This document shows positions 33,261 through 43,740 of a DNA stretch of 64,000 nucleotides, in pieces; the stretch's first letter is position 1; each line of letters starts with the position of its first letter. The notes under the pieces are model-generated. The model made no database searches and was not told the origin of the DNA. It saw nothing but the letters and a program-made list of their open reading frames with translations. Location of the stretch: contig CM043944.1 in the NCBI GenBank assembly GCA_014529385.2, positions 64,010,248 through 64,074,247 on the forward strand, read 5' to 3'. The stretch comes from Adiantum capillus-veneris. Its lineage: Eukaryota; Streptophyta; Polypodiopsida; Polypodiales; Pteridaceae. A program made the position numbers and the translations under genes.

Positions 33261-34730
33261 TTGCTGTCATGTACTAGAGACAGTAATGTAAGCTCACAGG
33301 ACATTTATCACACTTTGTTGCCTCTTTTCAGTGGTGGAAATACGAATGTAAGTTCCAATGAGGCAAATGTACAGCCTATGGGGGTTTTTGAAAATGTTTT
33401 AGAACAGCCTATTACTGATGCACATGTACATGATGTACTTGATGAGGAAAGGGCTGAAAATGAGCAGGCTAGAGGTATGCCAAAATGGCTGGTGCACACT
33501 TTGCGTGACAGTAAATTGGATGCACCTTTCTCTAGTCGTACTCGTTCAGGCTCTCGCCATGCATCTTATGCATCAGATTGTTATGGTTTGGCTGTGTCTA
33601 GCTTACATGATTTTGAGGAGCCTCTGTCTTTTGATGAAGCACAGAATTCAGAAAATTGGATGGCTGCCATGAAATCAGAATATGATGCACTTGTAGAGAA
33701 TGACACATGGACTTTATGTGATTTGCCTCCTGGCAAAAAGGCCATTGGTACGAACTGGGTTTACAAGTTGAAACACAAGCCGGATGGTGAGATCGATCGC
33801 CATAAGGCTCGACTTGTTGCAAAGGGTTATGCACAACAAAAAGGCATTGATTATGAAGAGACTTTTGCTCCCACTTGTCGTATGACTACTATCCGTTTTC
33901 TATGTGCATTGGCAGCTCATTTTGGTTGGGATGTACATCAATTAGACATTGTTACCGCTTTCTTGAATGGTGACATATTTGAGGAAGTTTATGTAACGCA
34001 GCCTCGCAGTTTTGTCATAAAAGGACAAGAGGACAAAGTGTGCAGATGTAAGAAGGCTTTGTATGGGTTGAAGCAATCTGCTCGTGCTTGGTATGAGAAA
34101 GCTGACACTCATTTGGTTAAACGAGGCTTTCGTAACAGTCCAACAGAAAGCACATTGTATGTAAAGCGTGAGGGTGATGTACTTCTCATTGTGGTTCTTT
34201 ATGTCGATGATTTGCTGATCACTGGACCAAATGAGAGACATATTGCTGAATTTAAGGCTGATTTGAATGCTACTTTCAAGATGAAAGATTTGGGGCTGTT
34301 GCATCATTACTTGGGTATACAGTTTAAGCAGTGTGATGGTGGTATTGCCTTGTGTCAGAAAAGTTACATAGAGACATTGCTATGTAAGTTTGGACTTGAG
34401 GATTGCAAACCTATTGCCACTCCCATGGAAACAGGTTTGAAGTTGAGTCTACATGATGTTGGCGATCCTGCTGATGTCACTCTTTACCAAACTGCTGTTG
34501 GCTGCCTCATTTATGTATGCAACACGAGGCCAGATATTCAGTTTGCAGTCTCGCAGGTCAGCAGATTTATGCATAGCCCAGGGTCTAAGCATTGGCAGGC
34601 TGTCAAGAGGGTTTTCCGCTACCTTAGTGGCACTTTACATCTTGGCTTGTTTTATCCCAAGGGGGGATCATTGCCGCCAGACTTACATGCTTTTTCGGAC
34701 TCAGATTGGGCTGGTTGTTTTGACACGTGA
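33261..34730 (+). pseudogene. Copia A reverse transcriptase
   Basis: These 489 codons run from the end of the integrase linker to the end of the RT. Copia RT motifs: NWVYKLKHKPDGEIDRHKAR, KGYAQQKGIDYEETFAP, HQLDIVTAFLNGDIFEEVY (catalytic Asp), KKALYGLKQSARAWYEK, and YVDDLLITG (catalytic pair, 34200-34211). SDSDWAGCFDT leads into RNase H. The segment ends in a TGA at 34728-34730, and the frame continues unbroken afterwards. Copia B has TGA at exactly the same codon. Confidence 0.93.
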
Positions 34731-35156
34731 GTGTCCACAAGTGGTTTTTGTTTCATGCTTGGCAGTTCATGTATATCATGGTTGAGCAAGAAGGAACCTA
34801 CTGTGGCCACTTCGAGTTGTGAGGCTGAGTACAGGGCAGTCTTCACAGCTACGGTTGAGTGTGTATGGCTCAGACGCCTTATGGCTGACTTGGGTGTTGG
34901 ACAGGACACTGCCAGCACTATCTACACTGACAATCAGAGCGCATTGGCAGTTGCGAGGAACCCAGTTTTTCATGCTCGCACAAAGCACATTGAGGTGCAT
35001 TACCACTATGTCAGGGAGAGGCTCTCAGCAGGAGAGATCAGCTTGGCTTATGTGCCAACACAGGACAACCTTGCAGATCTTTTCACAAAGGCATTGTCTC
35101 GTGAGAAGCTTGAAGCTTTCCGCAAAGCTTTGGGCTTACTCCCCTTTGTGGACTGA
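34731..35156 (+). pseudogene. Copia A RNase H
   Basis: After the TGA the same frame encodes STSGFCFMLGSSCISWLSKK, SSCEAEYRA (catalytic Glu), TIYTDNQSALAVARNP (catalytic Asp), RTKHIEVHYHYVRERL and YVPTQDNLADLFTKAL (final Asp). It ends PFVD and TGA at 35154-35156. The domain itself is intact. It would be reached only by suppression of the TGA or if that codon were once sense. Confidence 0.92.
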
Positions 35157-35220
35157 TCCTGTCCTCAGGGCATGGCACTTCCCTTTACTCATGTGCCAGC
35201 TCTCGTTCACCGCATCACTC

Positions 35221-35231
35221 CAGGGGGGATT
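35221..35231 (+). promoter_or_regulatory. Copia A polypurine tract
   Basis: The run caggggggatt sits directly against the TG of the 3' LTR, the position of the plus-strand primer. Copia B carries the same tract on the other strand (50701-50711). Confidence 0.85.
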
Positions 35232-35458
35232 TGTTACCATATACATGTGGTAGTGATGTGTGTGAACACACTAGGACCGCCGGGGCATTTTTTCCCTCTT
35301 TAGGAGGTTTTTTCCCCCGTGCATTATATATACGCCCATCACTCTAGGGCTATCTATCTTTCCATTGCACACTAAGTAACACACTCTCTATTGTGTGCCT
35401 TGAGCTTCCTTCGTCTTCTCCAAGCTGTGTGTGTCTCTTTGCAACCCTAATTCCAATA
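35232..35458 (+). repeat. Copia A 3' LTR (227 bp)
   Basis: Same length as the 5' LTR with about nine substitutions. The last bases are CCAATA rather than CCAACA. A TATA-like 'tatatatacg' lies at about 35325. It is followed by the right TSD GGAGG. Confidence 0.93.
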
Positions 35459-35463
35459 GGAGG
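35459..35463 (+). repeat. Right target-site duplication of Copia A (GGAGG)
   Basis: Identical to 30285-30289 and directly after the 3' LTR. Confidence 0.92.
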
Positions 35464-35603
35464 CAGCCAATTTGTGATCCAAGGGGTTGGGCAACCCACT
35501 TAAAAAGAGGTGGCGAATAAAACTTTGTATATATGGTAGTGGTGTTTTGTGTTAAAGGGTTCTCTAGTTTTCCAGTTTCAAGTTGAATAAATGCTTAATA
35601 GAA

Positions 35604-35911
35604 TGTTGGGCAATGATGGTACAGCTAAAGTGAGTTAGTGCTAGAAAGAGGGCACAATAGTGCTATGGGACGCTACGAGTGCATGCTAGGGGTGCTAAAA
35701 CTGGTATGAAGGTCAAGGGCAAGAAGGTGGTTGCAAATGTGTATGATTTATGAGTCTATTTGGACCAAGGTACTCTATTCTAGGACCTATCAAAGGTGGT
35801 TAATCCAAGGGTTCAAAGTGTTGGAATGGAAGTGCCAAGTGTGATCTTTGAAGTGTTTTCCAAGCCAGTCGAGACGGTTCCTCAATTGGAGCTATGGGAT
35901 GCAAGATATTG
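35604..35911 (+). repeat. Right copy of the ~300-bp direct repeat (probable old LTR, truncated)
   Basis: Matches 26239-26546 over about 300 bp with scattered differences. Similarity stops at 35911 within the repeat, so the right end is truncated or overwritten. Sequence 35464-35603 between Copia A and this repeat has no feature. Confidence 0.6.
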
Positions 35912-36043
35912 CCTTCCTTCCAAAAGAAAGTGCAAAAATCTATTCCCTTAAAAGTTCAAGACCATATGACCCTTGCATAAAAATTAAAACAAGAGGTAGC
36001 AATGGTGCCAAAAAAAATGGGATGGGTTGGGGACAGGGCGGGG

Positions 36044-36044
<1 letters not shown>

Positions 36045-36082
<38 letters not shown>
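36045..36082 (+). repeat. Poly-G tract, 38 bases
   Basis: An uninterrupted G run preceded by other G-rich sequence (36020-36044). It lies just past the 3' side of the Penelope-like RT relic. The longest of three such tracts in the window. Confidence 0.85.
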
Positions 36083-36084
<2 letters not shown>

Positions 36085-36099
36085 TATGATTTTGAGAGG

Positions 36100-37255
36100 A
36101 AGGTTAAGGATTGGGGTTAGAGGTGAGGATCTTGCCTAGGTTGGAAGCCTTGAGACAACAAAGGATGGGTTTAGGAAGGTTGGCAAGTTTTGGATTAGAA
36201 GAGAGGAGCTTTGATAGAGGCTTGTTGATGGATTTGGCTAAGCCAAGCTTATGAGTGAAATGTGAGAAATGTATTTTTACAACATTTAGGGAGGGTTTCA
36301 AAGGCATAATCTTTGAAAGGAGAGATTGAATAGAGCTATAGGGGACAAATTCAAAGCATGCCAAAAGGAGGGATATGGGTGACCCTTGGCTCTCAACCTA
36401 GTAAAAAAGTCATCGCGGATGGTTCAAAATCCCAAGAGGGAGCTTTCTCTAATGATATATTTGCTTGAGTTTTGAGATGATGAAGGAAATGTTTTGGTGC
36501 ATAGGGTGCCAAGAATGCCAAAGAATTTAGTTATAGGAAATGAGGGACTTTCGGTGGCAGTGGGAGTCAAGGATACCCAAACTAGAGAAGTACTATCCTT
36601 TGTAGAAGTGTATATCAAGGATGAAAGCCTCATGAGGGGAAATAAAAATGGTGATTTTGATGTGCTCCTATAGAGGATGCCCATAATAAGCAAGGATCTT
36701 AGTCAAGCTATTGTGAGAGCCCTGCCAAATACGAAAAGAATCATCCACATATATTTTGTAATATAGAAGATGTGGAGTATCCATGAGATTGATGCTATCT
36801 TCTATATGACATAGGAATATACAAGCATGCACTACCGCAAAGTTAGAGCCCAATATGGTGCCTTTCACTTAGTGCCAAATACCACCATTGAAAGAAATGT
36901 AATGATGATTGAGGACAAGTGAAACTAAAGCTAGAATGAGGTTGATTTTGGGAGTGGAAAAATGATTAATGTTGATACATTTAAGAGCAAGGGGTCCCTC
37001 TGTGATAGGGATACTAGGATAAAGAGACTCCACATAAAAATTAAAGAGAATGCTATGCGGTGGAAGGGGGAGAGAGGAAATTTCCACAAGAAGAGATTGT
37101 GAATCCCTAAGGTGTTGCCTTATGGAAATAAGGATAGGATAAAGTTGTGAATGAAGACACTTGGATGCATTCTACAAAATATAGCCTTTGTAAGAGCAAA
37201 TAGAGAAACCCACAAGATTAGGTTTATGGATTTTGGGAAGGAGGAAGAAAGTACC
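36100..37255 (-). mobile_element. Penelope-like element reverse transcriptase relic
   Basis: Minus-strand translation gives motifs specific to Penelope-like elements. In order: FFLLPKIHKP (about 37250-37220), SLYPSIPITEG (about 37040-37005), NHHYISFNG, then after one stop KGTILGSNFAVVHACIFL (36868-36815), YYKIYVDDSFRIWQGS (catalytic pair, 36770-36722) and FILDIHFYKG. C-terminal sequence follows to about 36104. From family knowledge, LPKIHK and GT-x-MG-S-N-F-A-like motifs distinguish Penelope RT from LINE and LTR RTs. The frame is broken by a stop at 36869 and at least one shift near 36690. No GIY-YIG endonuclease was found. The upstream side is cut by a LINE 3' end at 37255. Confidence 0.78.
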
Positions 37256-37637
37256 CACTTCTAATTTGTACTCAAATTGTCAGATATTGTTTCTTTAGTA
37301 ATGTCTGGAAGGTCAGGAACTGTCGTGTCTTTGATAGCAACCTCTCTATGGCCAGCTTCTCAAAGATTGTACAAGAAAACAAGGAGATAATATATGTGGT
37401 AAGTAGAAGGCATAACTCAGATGATTGGCTTAGGACAACCCTCACCATCCGGTCGAGCCCTACTTTGTAAAGGATTGGGTTGTTTGCAATAGTAAGTTAC
37501 TAGGTACTTGTAACTAAGCTCGGATGTAACCCTCTGTCCCTCAAGGCTTGTCCTAAGCTTGAGGCTGATTTTTATATCTATTGGTGGTGACTTTATAATA
37601 GAATCACTTACAATTGTGAGTTTTGCAAAAAAAAAAG
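37253..37637 (+). mobile_element. 5'-truncated LINE C 3' end with poly(A)
   Basis: About 380 bp matching, in inverted orientation, the 3' end of the minus-strand LINE C (37680-38070). It includes 'aatttgtactcaaattgtca' at the left and 'cacttacaattgtgagtttt' before a poly(A)-like 'gcaaaaaaaaaagaaag' at about 37624-37640. A short 5'-truncated LINE insertion with its tail is the simplest reading. It interrupts the Penelope relic. Confidence 0.75.
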
Positions 37638-38072
37638 AAAGAATTCACACCCTAATCGTTGTGAAGGAAGAAGCTTTTTTTTTGTGGGACAAAACTCACA
37701 ATTGTGAGTGATTGTATTAGAATGCCACCAAGAAATATACAAATCAGCCTTAAGCTCATGCTGAGCCTTGAGGGGTAAATGATTACATTAGAGCTTAGTT
37801 AGAAGTACGCAGTAACTTACTATTACACAACAAGCCTCGATCAGAGGTGAGGGTCACTCTAAGTCAATCATTTGAGTTTTGCCTTTTACCTATCACATAT
37901 ATTATCTCATTAATTTCTTGTACAATATCTAAGAAGCTAGCCACAGAGATGTCCCTATCAAATATATGGCACTTCCTGACCTTCCAAATATTACTGAACA
38001 AATAGCATTTGACAATTTGAGTACAAATTAGAAGTGCAGGACTTCGAAACTGTTCCCACCAAGGCACAAATC
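37253..38072. repeat. Tail-to-tail inverted repeat of two LINE C 3' ends
   Basis: Arms of about 380 bp (37253-37637 and about 37685-38072) are reverse complements with moderate divergence, separated by about 45 bp between two A/T tails. Transcription across it could form a long hairpin. Confidence 0.75.
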
Positions 38073-38189
38073 CTTCTTGAAAGACCCTACCTTCCACATT
38101 CTTTGTATCCATTTGTACACCGTCCCTGCTAGGCCTCTAATTACTGTGCATTCCATGAAAAGGTGGCCAAGGTCTTCGCTAGCCAATCT

Positions 38190-38950
38190 TCACCCTGAAC
38201 ATCTATTGGTGGACCCGATACCACATGAAAAGGTGGGCAAGGTCTTCACTAGCCAATCTTCACCCTCACGTCTATTGGCGGACCGGATACCACATGCCTG
38301 AATCTTTACGCCTATTGGAAAAGCCCCCCACAACACCTTCCATAGAAATACCTTCATAAAATGAGGCCATTGTGGATTCCAAATGTTCTTCGTGACCTTA
38401 ACCCATCGAGCTTCCAACCATTGTTCTTCCATTGTTTGTTAAAGGGGTGAACCAATCAGCCTCATGCATTAATGCTTGGTAGATGCCCTTGGTATGAGGT
38501 TTAAAGAATTGGCTACTCATGCACCATTTCCAAGCTTTTTTCTCAAAAGTAGATTCCCAGATCAGTATCAAAATATTGTCCAAGGCTTCTACAACTCTGT
38601 TGACAAGTAGCTTCTCAGTGCCATTGAGTTGAAACTGGGCAGCCAATTGGTCAGAGGATTTCTAGTAGTTGTTGTTTCCATCCTTGAAGTGTACCAACCA
38701 CTGGAGTCCTTTATTGTTCATCTTTCTTGCAATTTCTCTCCAACAAGGTTTTGAAATTACAGCAACAACTTTAGACATCCAAGGGGACCAATGCGAGATG
38801 GAGTTCACGAAGTATCTGGTTAATTCACCCCATTCCAGTACTCATGTTGCTCTATTGCACTTTCACACCAGCTCTCTCATGATGCCACTCAGTCTCAAGC
38901 TAGACCACCATGGGGCTAATAGTTTTTTGTGCACCTCAATCCCTTTCCAT
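38190..38950 (-). pseudogene. LINE C post-RT region and zf-RVT-like module
   Basis: Two overlapping segments read WKWCMSSQFFKPHTKGIYQA, then ARWVKVTKNIWNPQWPHFMK and VFLWKVLWGAFPIGVKIQAC. The WNP-x-x-P-x-F-K-VFLW pattern marks the zinc-binding RT-associated module (zf-RVT) at the C-terminus of plant L1 ORF2. A 68-bp phrase ('ggtgggcaaggtcttcactagccaatcttcaccct') is partially duplicated at about 38160 and 38230. Confidence 0.65.
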
Positions 38951-39549
38951 TGACCACCTTTCATCTTGGTCTTGCATAGCATTCCCATTCTCATCTGGGA
39001 GCGAGTGAACAAAGCCCCGATTTTTCTTGATTTTCAAGGCCCTAAAAAAGCGTGGTTGATTAGAAGCCTTTGGCTAAAGGAAGGCCTCCATGGATATCAA
39101 TCTCGCCCTCCTAGACTCCTCGAGCTGCTGCTTGGCCAGGTTGGCTTTAGCTTCCAGCCACCATTTGTGTTCTTATTTGGAGGCTAGACCAAAAGCTTTT
39201 TTGGAAGCTAGACGAGAAACCTCCTCATTGAGATGCTTCTAATGTCCTTCTTGGGCCTTTTTCATCCGAGGGCCCAAGCTTTTGATTGCTTTTTGTATAC
39301 TCCAAGCAAAGAGGTCCCAAGCTTTCGGTTTTTCTAGATTAATATCTTTATTGAGTTTACTTGAGGCTTTCTTGGCAAGCCTTCTAAACAGAGGGTCTTT
39401 GAACATGTTTTACCCAATGACAAACAACTTCTTACTCCCCTTTGAATTTCCCAATTTTCATGTAAAGAGGTAGATGGTCTGACAGGCTCTTCGTTGTTAG
39501 CACCTTCATCTCAAGTAGCGATGGGATCTAGTGAGCTTCGTGAGACCAA

Positions 39550-40170
39550 TAGCACCTATCAAGTTGGGAAGCCATCTCGGGCATATTGAAGGCTTGTGTA
39601 TGTTAAGCCCAACGTGTTGTTCCAAGGATCCACCTCCCATAGGTCCATCAAAGCCCATTTCTCATAGAGACCCAACCATTTAGTTTTTTCAGAACTTGTC
39701 AACAGATTGGCTGAGTCTGCTCTATCCTTGCTCTTCTCCACATATTGAAGTCACCTATCAGTATAGACACTCTCCTTCAATAGGGGAATCCCTAAGGTGC
39801 ATCCACAATTTGGATCTATCCTTGGCATTGAAAGGGCCATATATGTTTACTATGGTGATGGTTGATCTGCTCAAATGACTCTCACTCCTAGAACACTCCC
39901 AGAGGGGTGATTTAGGACTACTTTGGGTTTCAGGTCCTTGTTCACAATAGAGAGGATGCCACTGAACTTGTACACTCCCTCTCCATAGAGAACCAACTTC
40001 TTCGCCACTGCCTGTTTCCTTATGCTGCGGGCATCCAGATGATGTTCTTGGATGGCCCATCAATAAACTTCCTTATCCTTTCTAACTTCTTCCCAGAAGA
40101 GGATGTGCTTCTTCCGGGTCTTCAATCCTTTCATGTTCCATGATTGGATAGCTAGAACTTCCATCATTGG
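39550..40170 (-). pseudogene. LINE C endonuclease region
   Basis: Segments include TITIVNIYGPFNAKDRSKLW (about 39870-39800), LRDSPIEGE, then LLTSSEKTKWLGLYEKWALM and DLWEVDPWNN (39700-39620). NIYGP and the final TYTSLQYARDGF region correspond to the endonuclease core and its aspartate/RID region in plant L1 elements. The catalytic GDFN motif is degraded. Confidence 0.65.
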
Positions 40171-40744
40171 GAGAGAGGGACAAATTTCTCAACATCCGAT
40201 CCTTGCCCTGTTTCTGCATCCTTGAATCTAGGAGAGTTAGGAGGTTCTCCAGCAACCCGGGGTTCCTTCACCTGAAGTGCTTCAAAGGGATTGTGGAACG
40301 GAAGGACACAAGTTCTCCCTTTAGTTGATCAGGAGGGGGGAGGGACTTTCCATTTCAAGGCTCCAATATCCTCCAATGATACGGATTCTCTTGCAACCAC
40401 CTTCGCCCTTTTGATCCTCATTAATCATGGAACTTACACAGCTGACGAAGTTGATACTATCAAAAGTTTTAGGTATAGAAGCATGAAAAAAAATCAGGCT
40501 ATCATTGTATGGGCCTTCAGGGACTTGTTGTGTGAGGCTCCACTTTTTAATAGACTTCTCCTGCAATTTGGTGGCTTCATTATCGCACCTCATAACCTCT
40601 TTTTACTCCCCTAATCCTATCCCTCCATTACTCTTCATTTGTTTCTCCTCTTCCACAATTGCTTCCATCACAGAGACATGGTTACCAAGCCCTACACTAA
40701 AATCTTGCATTGCTTGATCAATATTCCCATTAACCTTCATGGGG

Positions 40745-41450
40745 TATTACTTGGCAAAGTGCCCAAATTTGTCACACTCAAAGCACGTCCCAAAGTACGT
40801 CTCAAAATTGAGTGGAAAAGTAATAAGTCCAGCTCCAACATTGATCACCTTGCTATTTGGTGGTGACTTAGAAATATTCCAATCTATACAAACTCGGTTA
40901 GAGGATCTGCCAAGTTCCTTCTTGTTAGGAACAAACAAGGGAGTGCCGAGCTGAATGGGAAGCAACCTGATGTTATCCCAGAGCTAGCTGGGTGGACCTC
41001 AAACTCGACTCAGACACAATGTATCCCTTGGAGGGATTTCATTGAGTCAAATACTGGTTCCCATGGCACCACACACACAGTGGTCCTATTACATATCAGG
41101 GGGCATTTATCTAGGATCTTTGACACGTTGTCTCCTTGAATCTAGCCTAGCCTTGGCATGGTAAGTTTCAATTGCCCTCCCATGTCAAGAATTTGTGGTC
41201 CTTGAATCCATTGGATCAGTTCAAATCTATTAGGGACTCTCCCATTGAAGCCAAACACACGCATAAGCTTAGCTTACGTGGCTAGCTGCTTTTTAATAAG
41301 TGTTGGAGGAATTGTGACAGTGATAGACTGTGCAACCTCCACTTGCTACGATAGAGACTTCTTTAGAGCCCTAAAGGCTTGATCCACCAACCCTTCTTTG
41401 AAAAGCTCACTGCATTTTGCTTCGGAGCAAGTTCTTTTGTTATCATTTGG
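40745..41450 (-). pseudogene. LINE C ORF1 (DUF4283-like and zinc knuckle)
   Basis: Across short open segments the minus strand gives KLTMPRLG, KCPLICNRTTVCVVPWEPVFD and a C-terminal segment LPIQLGTPLFVPNKKE, then ITFPLNFETYFGTCFECDKF. This order (hydrophobic VPWEPVFD, then GTPL, then CxxC of a knuckle) is that of plant LINE ORF1 DUF4283 plus zinc-knuckle proteins. Several stops make it non-functional. Confidence 0.6.
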
Positions 41451-41565
41451 GTCGCATTTTAATTGTCTATTTACTTCTTTAAGGTTCCGTTCGAGCCAAG
41501 GTTTAACATTCTTTAGTTTTTTGCCTCCCTAACTTGATGCCTCTACAACTATGACTTTTCTAGTA

Positions 41566-43454
41566 CATAGCAACAAGGGCCGCGAATAGAGTCTTCCACA
41601 AACACAATATCTCCTAAAACCAAGATACACTTTGCTTGCCGATGGTTCAGCCTGTAACCTTTGCTTTTAGTACTGTAACCAACAAACATGCATTTAATAG
41701 CCTTATCATCCATTTTTTTGCACTACGTTTGTGGCACCAAAGCATAAGCTTAACAACCAAAAATGTGCATGTGATCAATAGAAGGATTTATACCATGCCA
41801 TGCTTCGCCTTATCATCCATTTTTTTGCACTACGTTTGTGGCACCAAAGCATAAGCTTAACAACCAAAAATGTGCATGTGATCAATAGAAGGCTTTCTAT
41901 CATGCCATGCTTCAATTGGAGTCATAGACTGCAAAGCTTTCGTAGGACACCTGTTGAGTACATAAGTAGCACACATGATGGCCTCAAGCCAAAACAAATG
42001 TGGTAAAGCTTGACTCTTAACCATACATCATGCCATCTCTATAAGCAACTTGTTTTTTCTTTCAACAACACCATTTTGCTGAGGTGTATACGACACTGCA
42101 CATTGGTGTTTTACCCCACAAGTAGCCAAAAATGCATTAAGCTCATGAGACATATACTCCCCCCCTCAATTTAAATGGAGGGTGCCCATAGTACATTTTG
42201 AGATATTTTCAGCCAAAGCCAAAAATTTCTTGAAGCACATAAACTCTTTGGACTTAGCTTTAAGTGGATACACCCATGCATGCACCCATGCATGCCTGAA
42301 GTAATCAATGAAAGTCACAAAGTAAAGGTAATTTCCCGAGGACGGAGTTTGCATGGGTTCACAAACATCACTATGCATAAGTTGCAATTTGCATGTGGCC
42401 CTAACTGAACCATCCTTTGGAAACTTTGAACATTGTATCTTACCCAAAATAAAACCTTCACAAACATGCTTCACATGTGCTTCAAGAGGTGGCAAAGAAG
42501 CAACCACATCAAATTTTTGCAAACCAAGCAAAGTGCAAAATTCAGATGTCCAAAACATGCATGCCAATGTTTTGCATCTAAAATAGCCTTTGAATCCACA
42601 AATGCATTTGAAACATTGCCCAAACTTGTCATACAAAGTGCCCACGGCATAAAATGCCAAATGCAACAATGTCATCACCAAAGTTGAGATCATGAACTAT
42701 ACATCTGTCATCCATAAATTTCACAACAAGACCAAGTTTAGCAAGTGCATATACAGACAAAATATTCTTTTTGATCCCAGGTACATAAAGTGCATCAACA
42801 AGTGTGAAAGAAATTCCAATCATATAGTTAGCACAATCTTTCCAACAAGTGATTGTATTTTCACGGGGGACATCCTCGAGAGAGGTAAACAAGTCACAAT
42901 GAGAGGTAATGTTCTTTTTAGCACCACTATCAAAGTACCACACATGAGAATCTACAACAACTGACATACATGCATCATGGACAAAAGGATCATAAGTGCA
43001 CTCTACACTAAATGCCTACTCTGCATCTACATAAGCATCACAATCTCCTTACAAAAAAACTCTATAATAGCTGCACTTGTAGTGGAATTATCCTCTTTCT
43101 TATTGGCCTCCTTTGCCTTCAATTTAGGACACTGCTTAATTGAGTGATCATTAGCCTTGCAATAATGGACACACATCTTATTTTTTCCTTTTTCACCAAT
43201 TTCCCAAACGAAGTGTTGCCAGCATAAGCATTAGGAACATGTGATTTTCTACTCGTGGAAGAACCATGAGAAGTGGCTACATTGCTATTACCACCTTTCT
43301 TTGAGCAACAATAAAAGCTTGTTCAATTGCATGCTCTTTAGCCCTATTTTTTTTTCTTTAAAGTGACTCATGCAATAGCAATGTGCATAATGCATCAAAC
43401 TTGACAACATCATGTTTTCCCACACATCACTACTACATGTATATGGTAATTATA
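41566..43454 (-). mobile_element. Copia relic C1 (integrase, protease, gag end), Copia A/B family
   Basis: Minus strand: gag zinc-knuckle region (43170-43130), a protease-like VWYFDSGAKKNITSH segment (42940-42890), pre-integrase, and integrase (42600-42050: EGFILGKIQCSKFPKDGSVR, LMHSDVCEPM, LYFVTFIDY). It then runs into the linker and stops at about 41566, where LINE C begins. A 107-bp tandem duplication lies at 41701-41914. At 43423-43454 the outer ~30 bp of a copia LTR ('cacacatcactactacatgtatatggtaa') joins gag sequence directly, so most of the 5' LTR, leader and gag N-terminus were deleted. RT and RNase H are missing. Confidence 0.75.
41701..41914. repeat. 107-bp tandem duplication inside Copia relic C1
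   Basis: The block 'ccttatcatccatttttttgcactacg...' begins at 41701 and again at 41808 with near-identical sequence. It arose within the integrase C-terminal coding part. Confidence 0.85.
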
Positions 43455-43740
43455 GACAGGTGTTTGTCTTGTATTTTTGTTTTCAAGGTACCTCTTCAAC
43501 TATAAGTACCCCAGTCTTTTTGTTAGGTTTAGGGTTGCAAAAATGTGCATATGGCTTGGAGAAGGAGAAGCCTTAAAATTCTCAACATGGTATATGATAT
43601 TAGTGTCAAGATATAAAAATAAGAGAGCCATGAGGTTATGGCCATATATACAAGTCAAATTCCTTGTCCTTTATAAACAACACCACGAGATTGCATTATG
43701 TACACTTGCTCATGCAAATCATCTTTCAAGTTTATGTAGA
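43455..43740 (-). repeat. Diverged copia LTR-like sequence
   Basis: From about 43520 the plus strand reads 'tttagggttgcaaaaatgtgcatatggcttggagaag', a diverged match to the Copia B LTR start ('aattagggttgcagagaaac...agcttggagaag'). It continues with a faint LTR resemblance to about 43660. It is probably the decayed 3' LTR of relic C2. Confidence 0.45.

Larger units (their letters stand above)
30290..35458 (+). mobile_element. Copia A: full-length Ty1/copia LTR retrotransposon (5169 bp)
   Basis: Both 227-bp LTRs, a primer-binding site, a polypurine tract and a 5-bp TSD (GGAGG) are present. The internal order gag, protease, integrase, RT, RNase H is diagnostic of Ty1/copia. The two LTRs differ at about nine positions (roughly 4%). 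Coding damage: a frameshift near 31622, TAG at 32461, TAG plus a one-base deletion near 33256, and TGA at 34728. The same family is represented by Copia B (50474-55651) and by relics at 41566-45130. It is inserted in an older LTR-like element. Confidence 0.95.
37676..41520 (-). mobile_element. LINE C: plant L1-type element, internally deleted
   Basis: Reading on minus: ORF1 with a DUF4283-like domain (about 41450-40770) and CCHC start CFECDKFGHFAK (about 40785-40745); an endonuclease region (about 40170-39550); an ORF2 linker (to about 39190); then post-RT sequence, a zf-RVT-like module (38640-38190: VKVFLW-type FMKVFLWKVLWGAFPIGVK) and the tail (38112-37864). It ends with poly-T on plus (37677-37684), the expected poly(A) tail. 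The RT catalytic core expected between 39190 and 38950 is absent, so a deletion removed it. Many stops and shifts. Same family as the plus-strand relic at 23830-25450. Confidence 0.78.

Noticed and set aside
33942-34307. Minus-strand 121-codon ORF opposite Copia A RT (same at 51625-51990 in Copia B)
   Set aside because: Conserved only because the sense RT is conserved. No motif and identical antisense placement in both copies.
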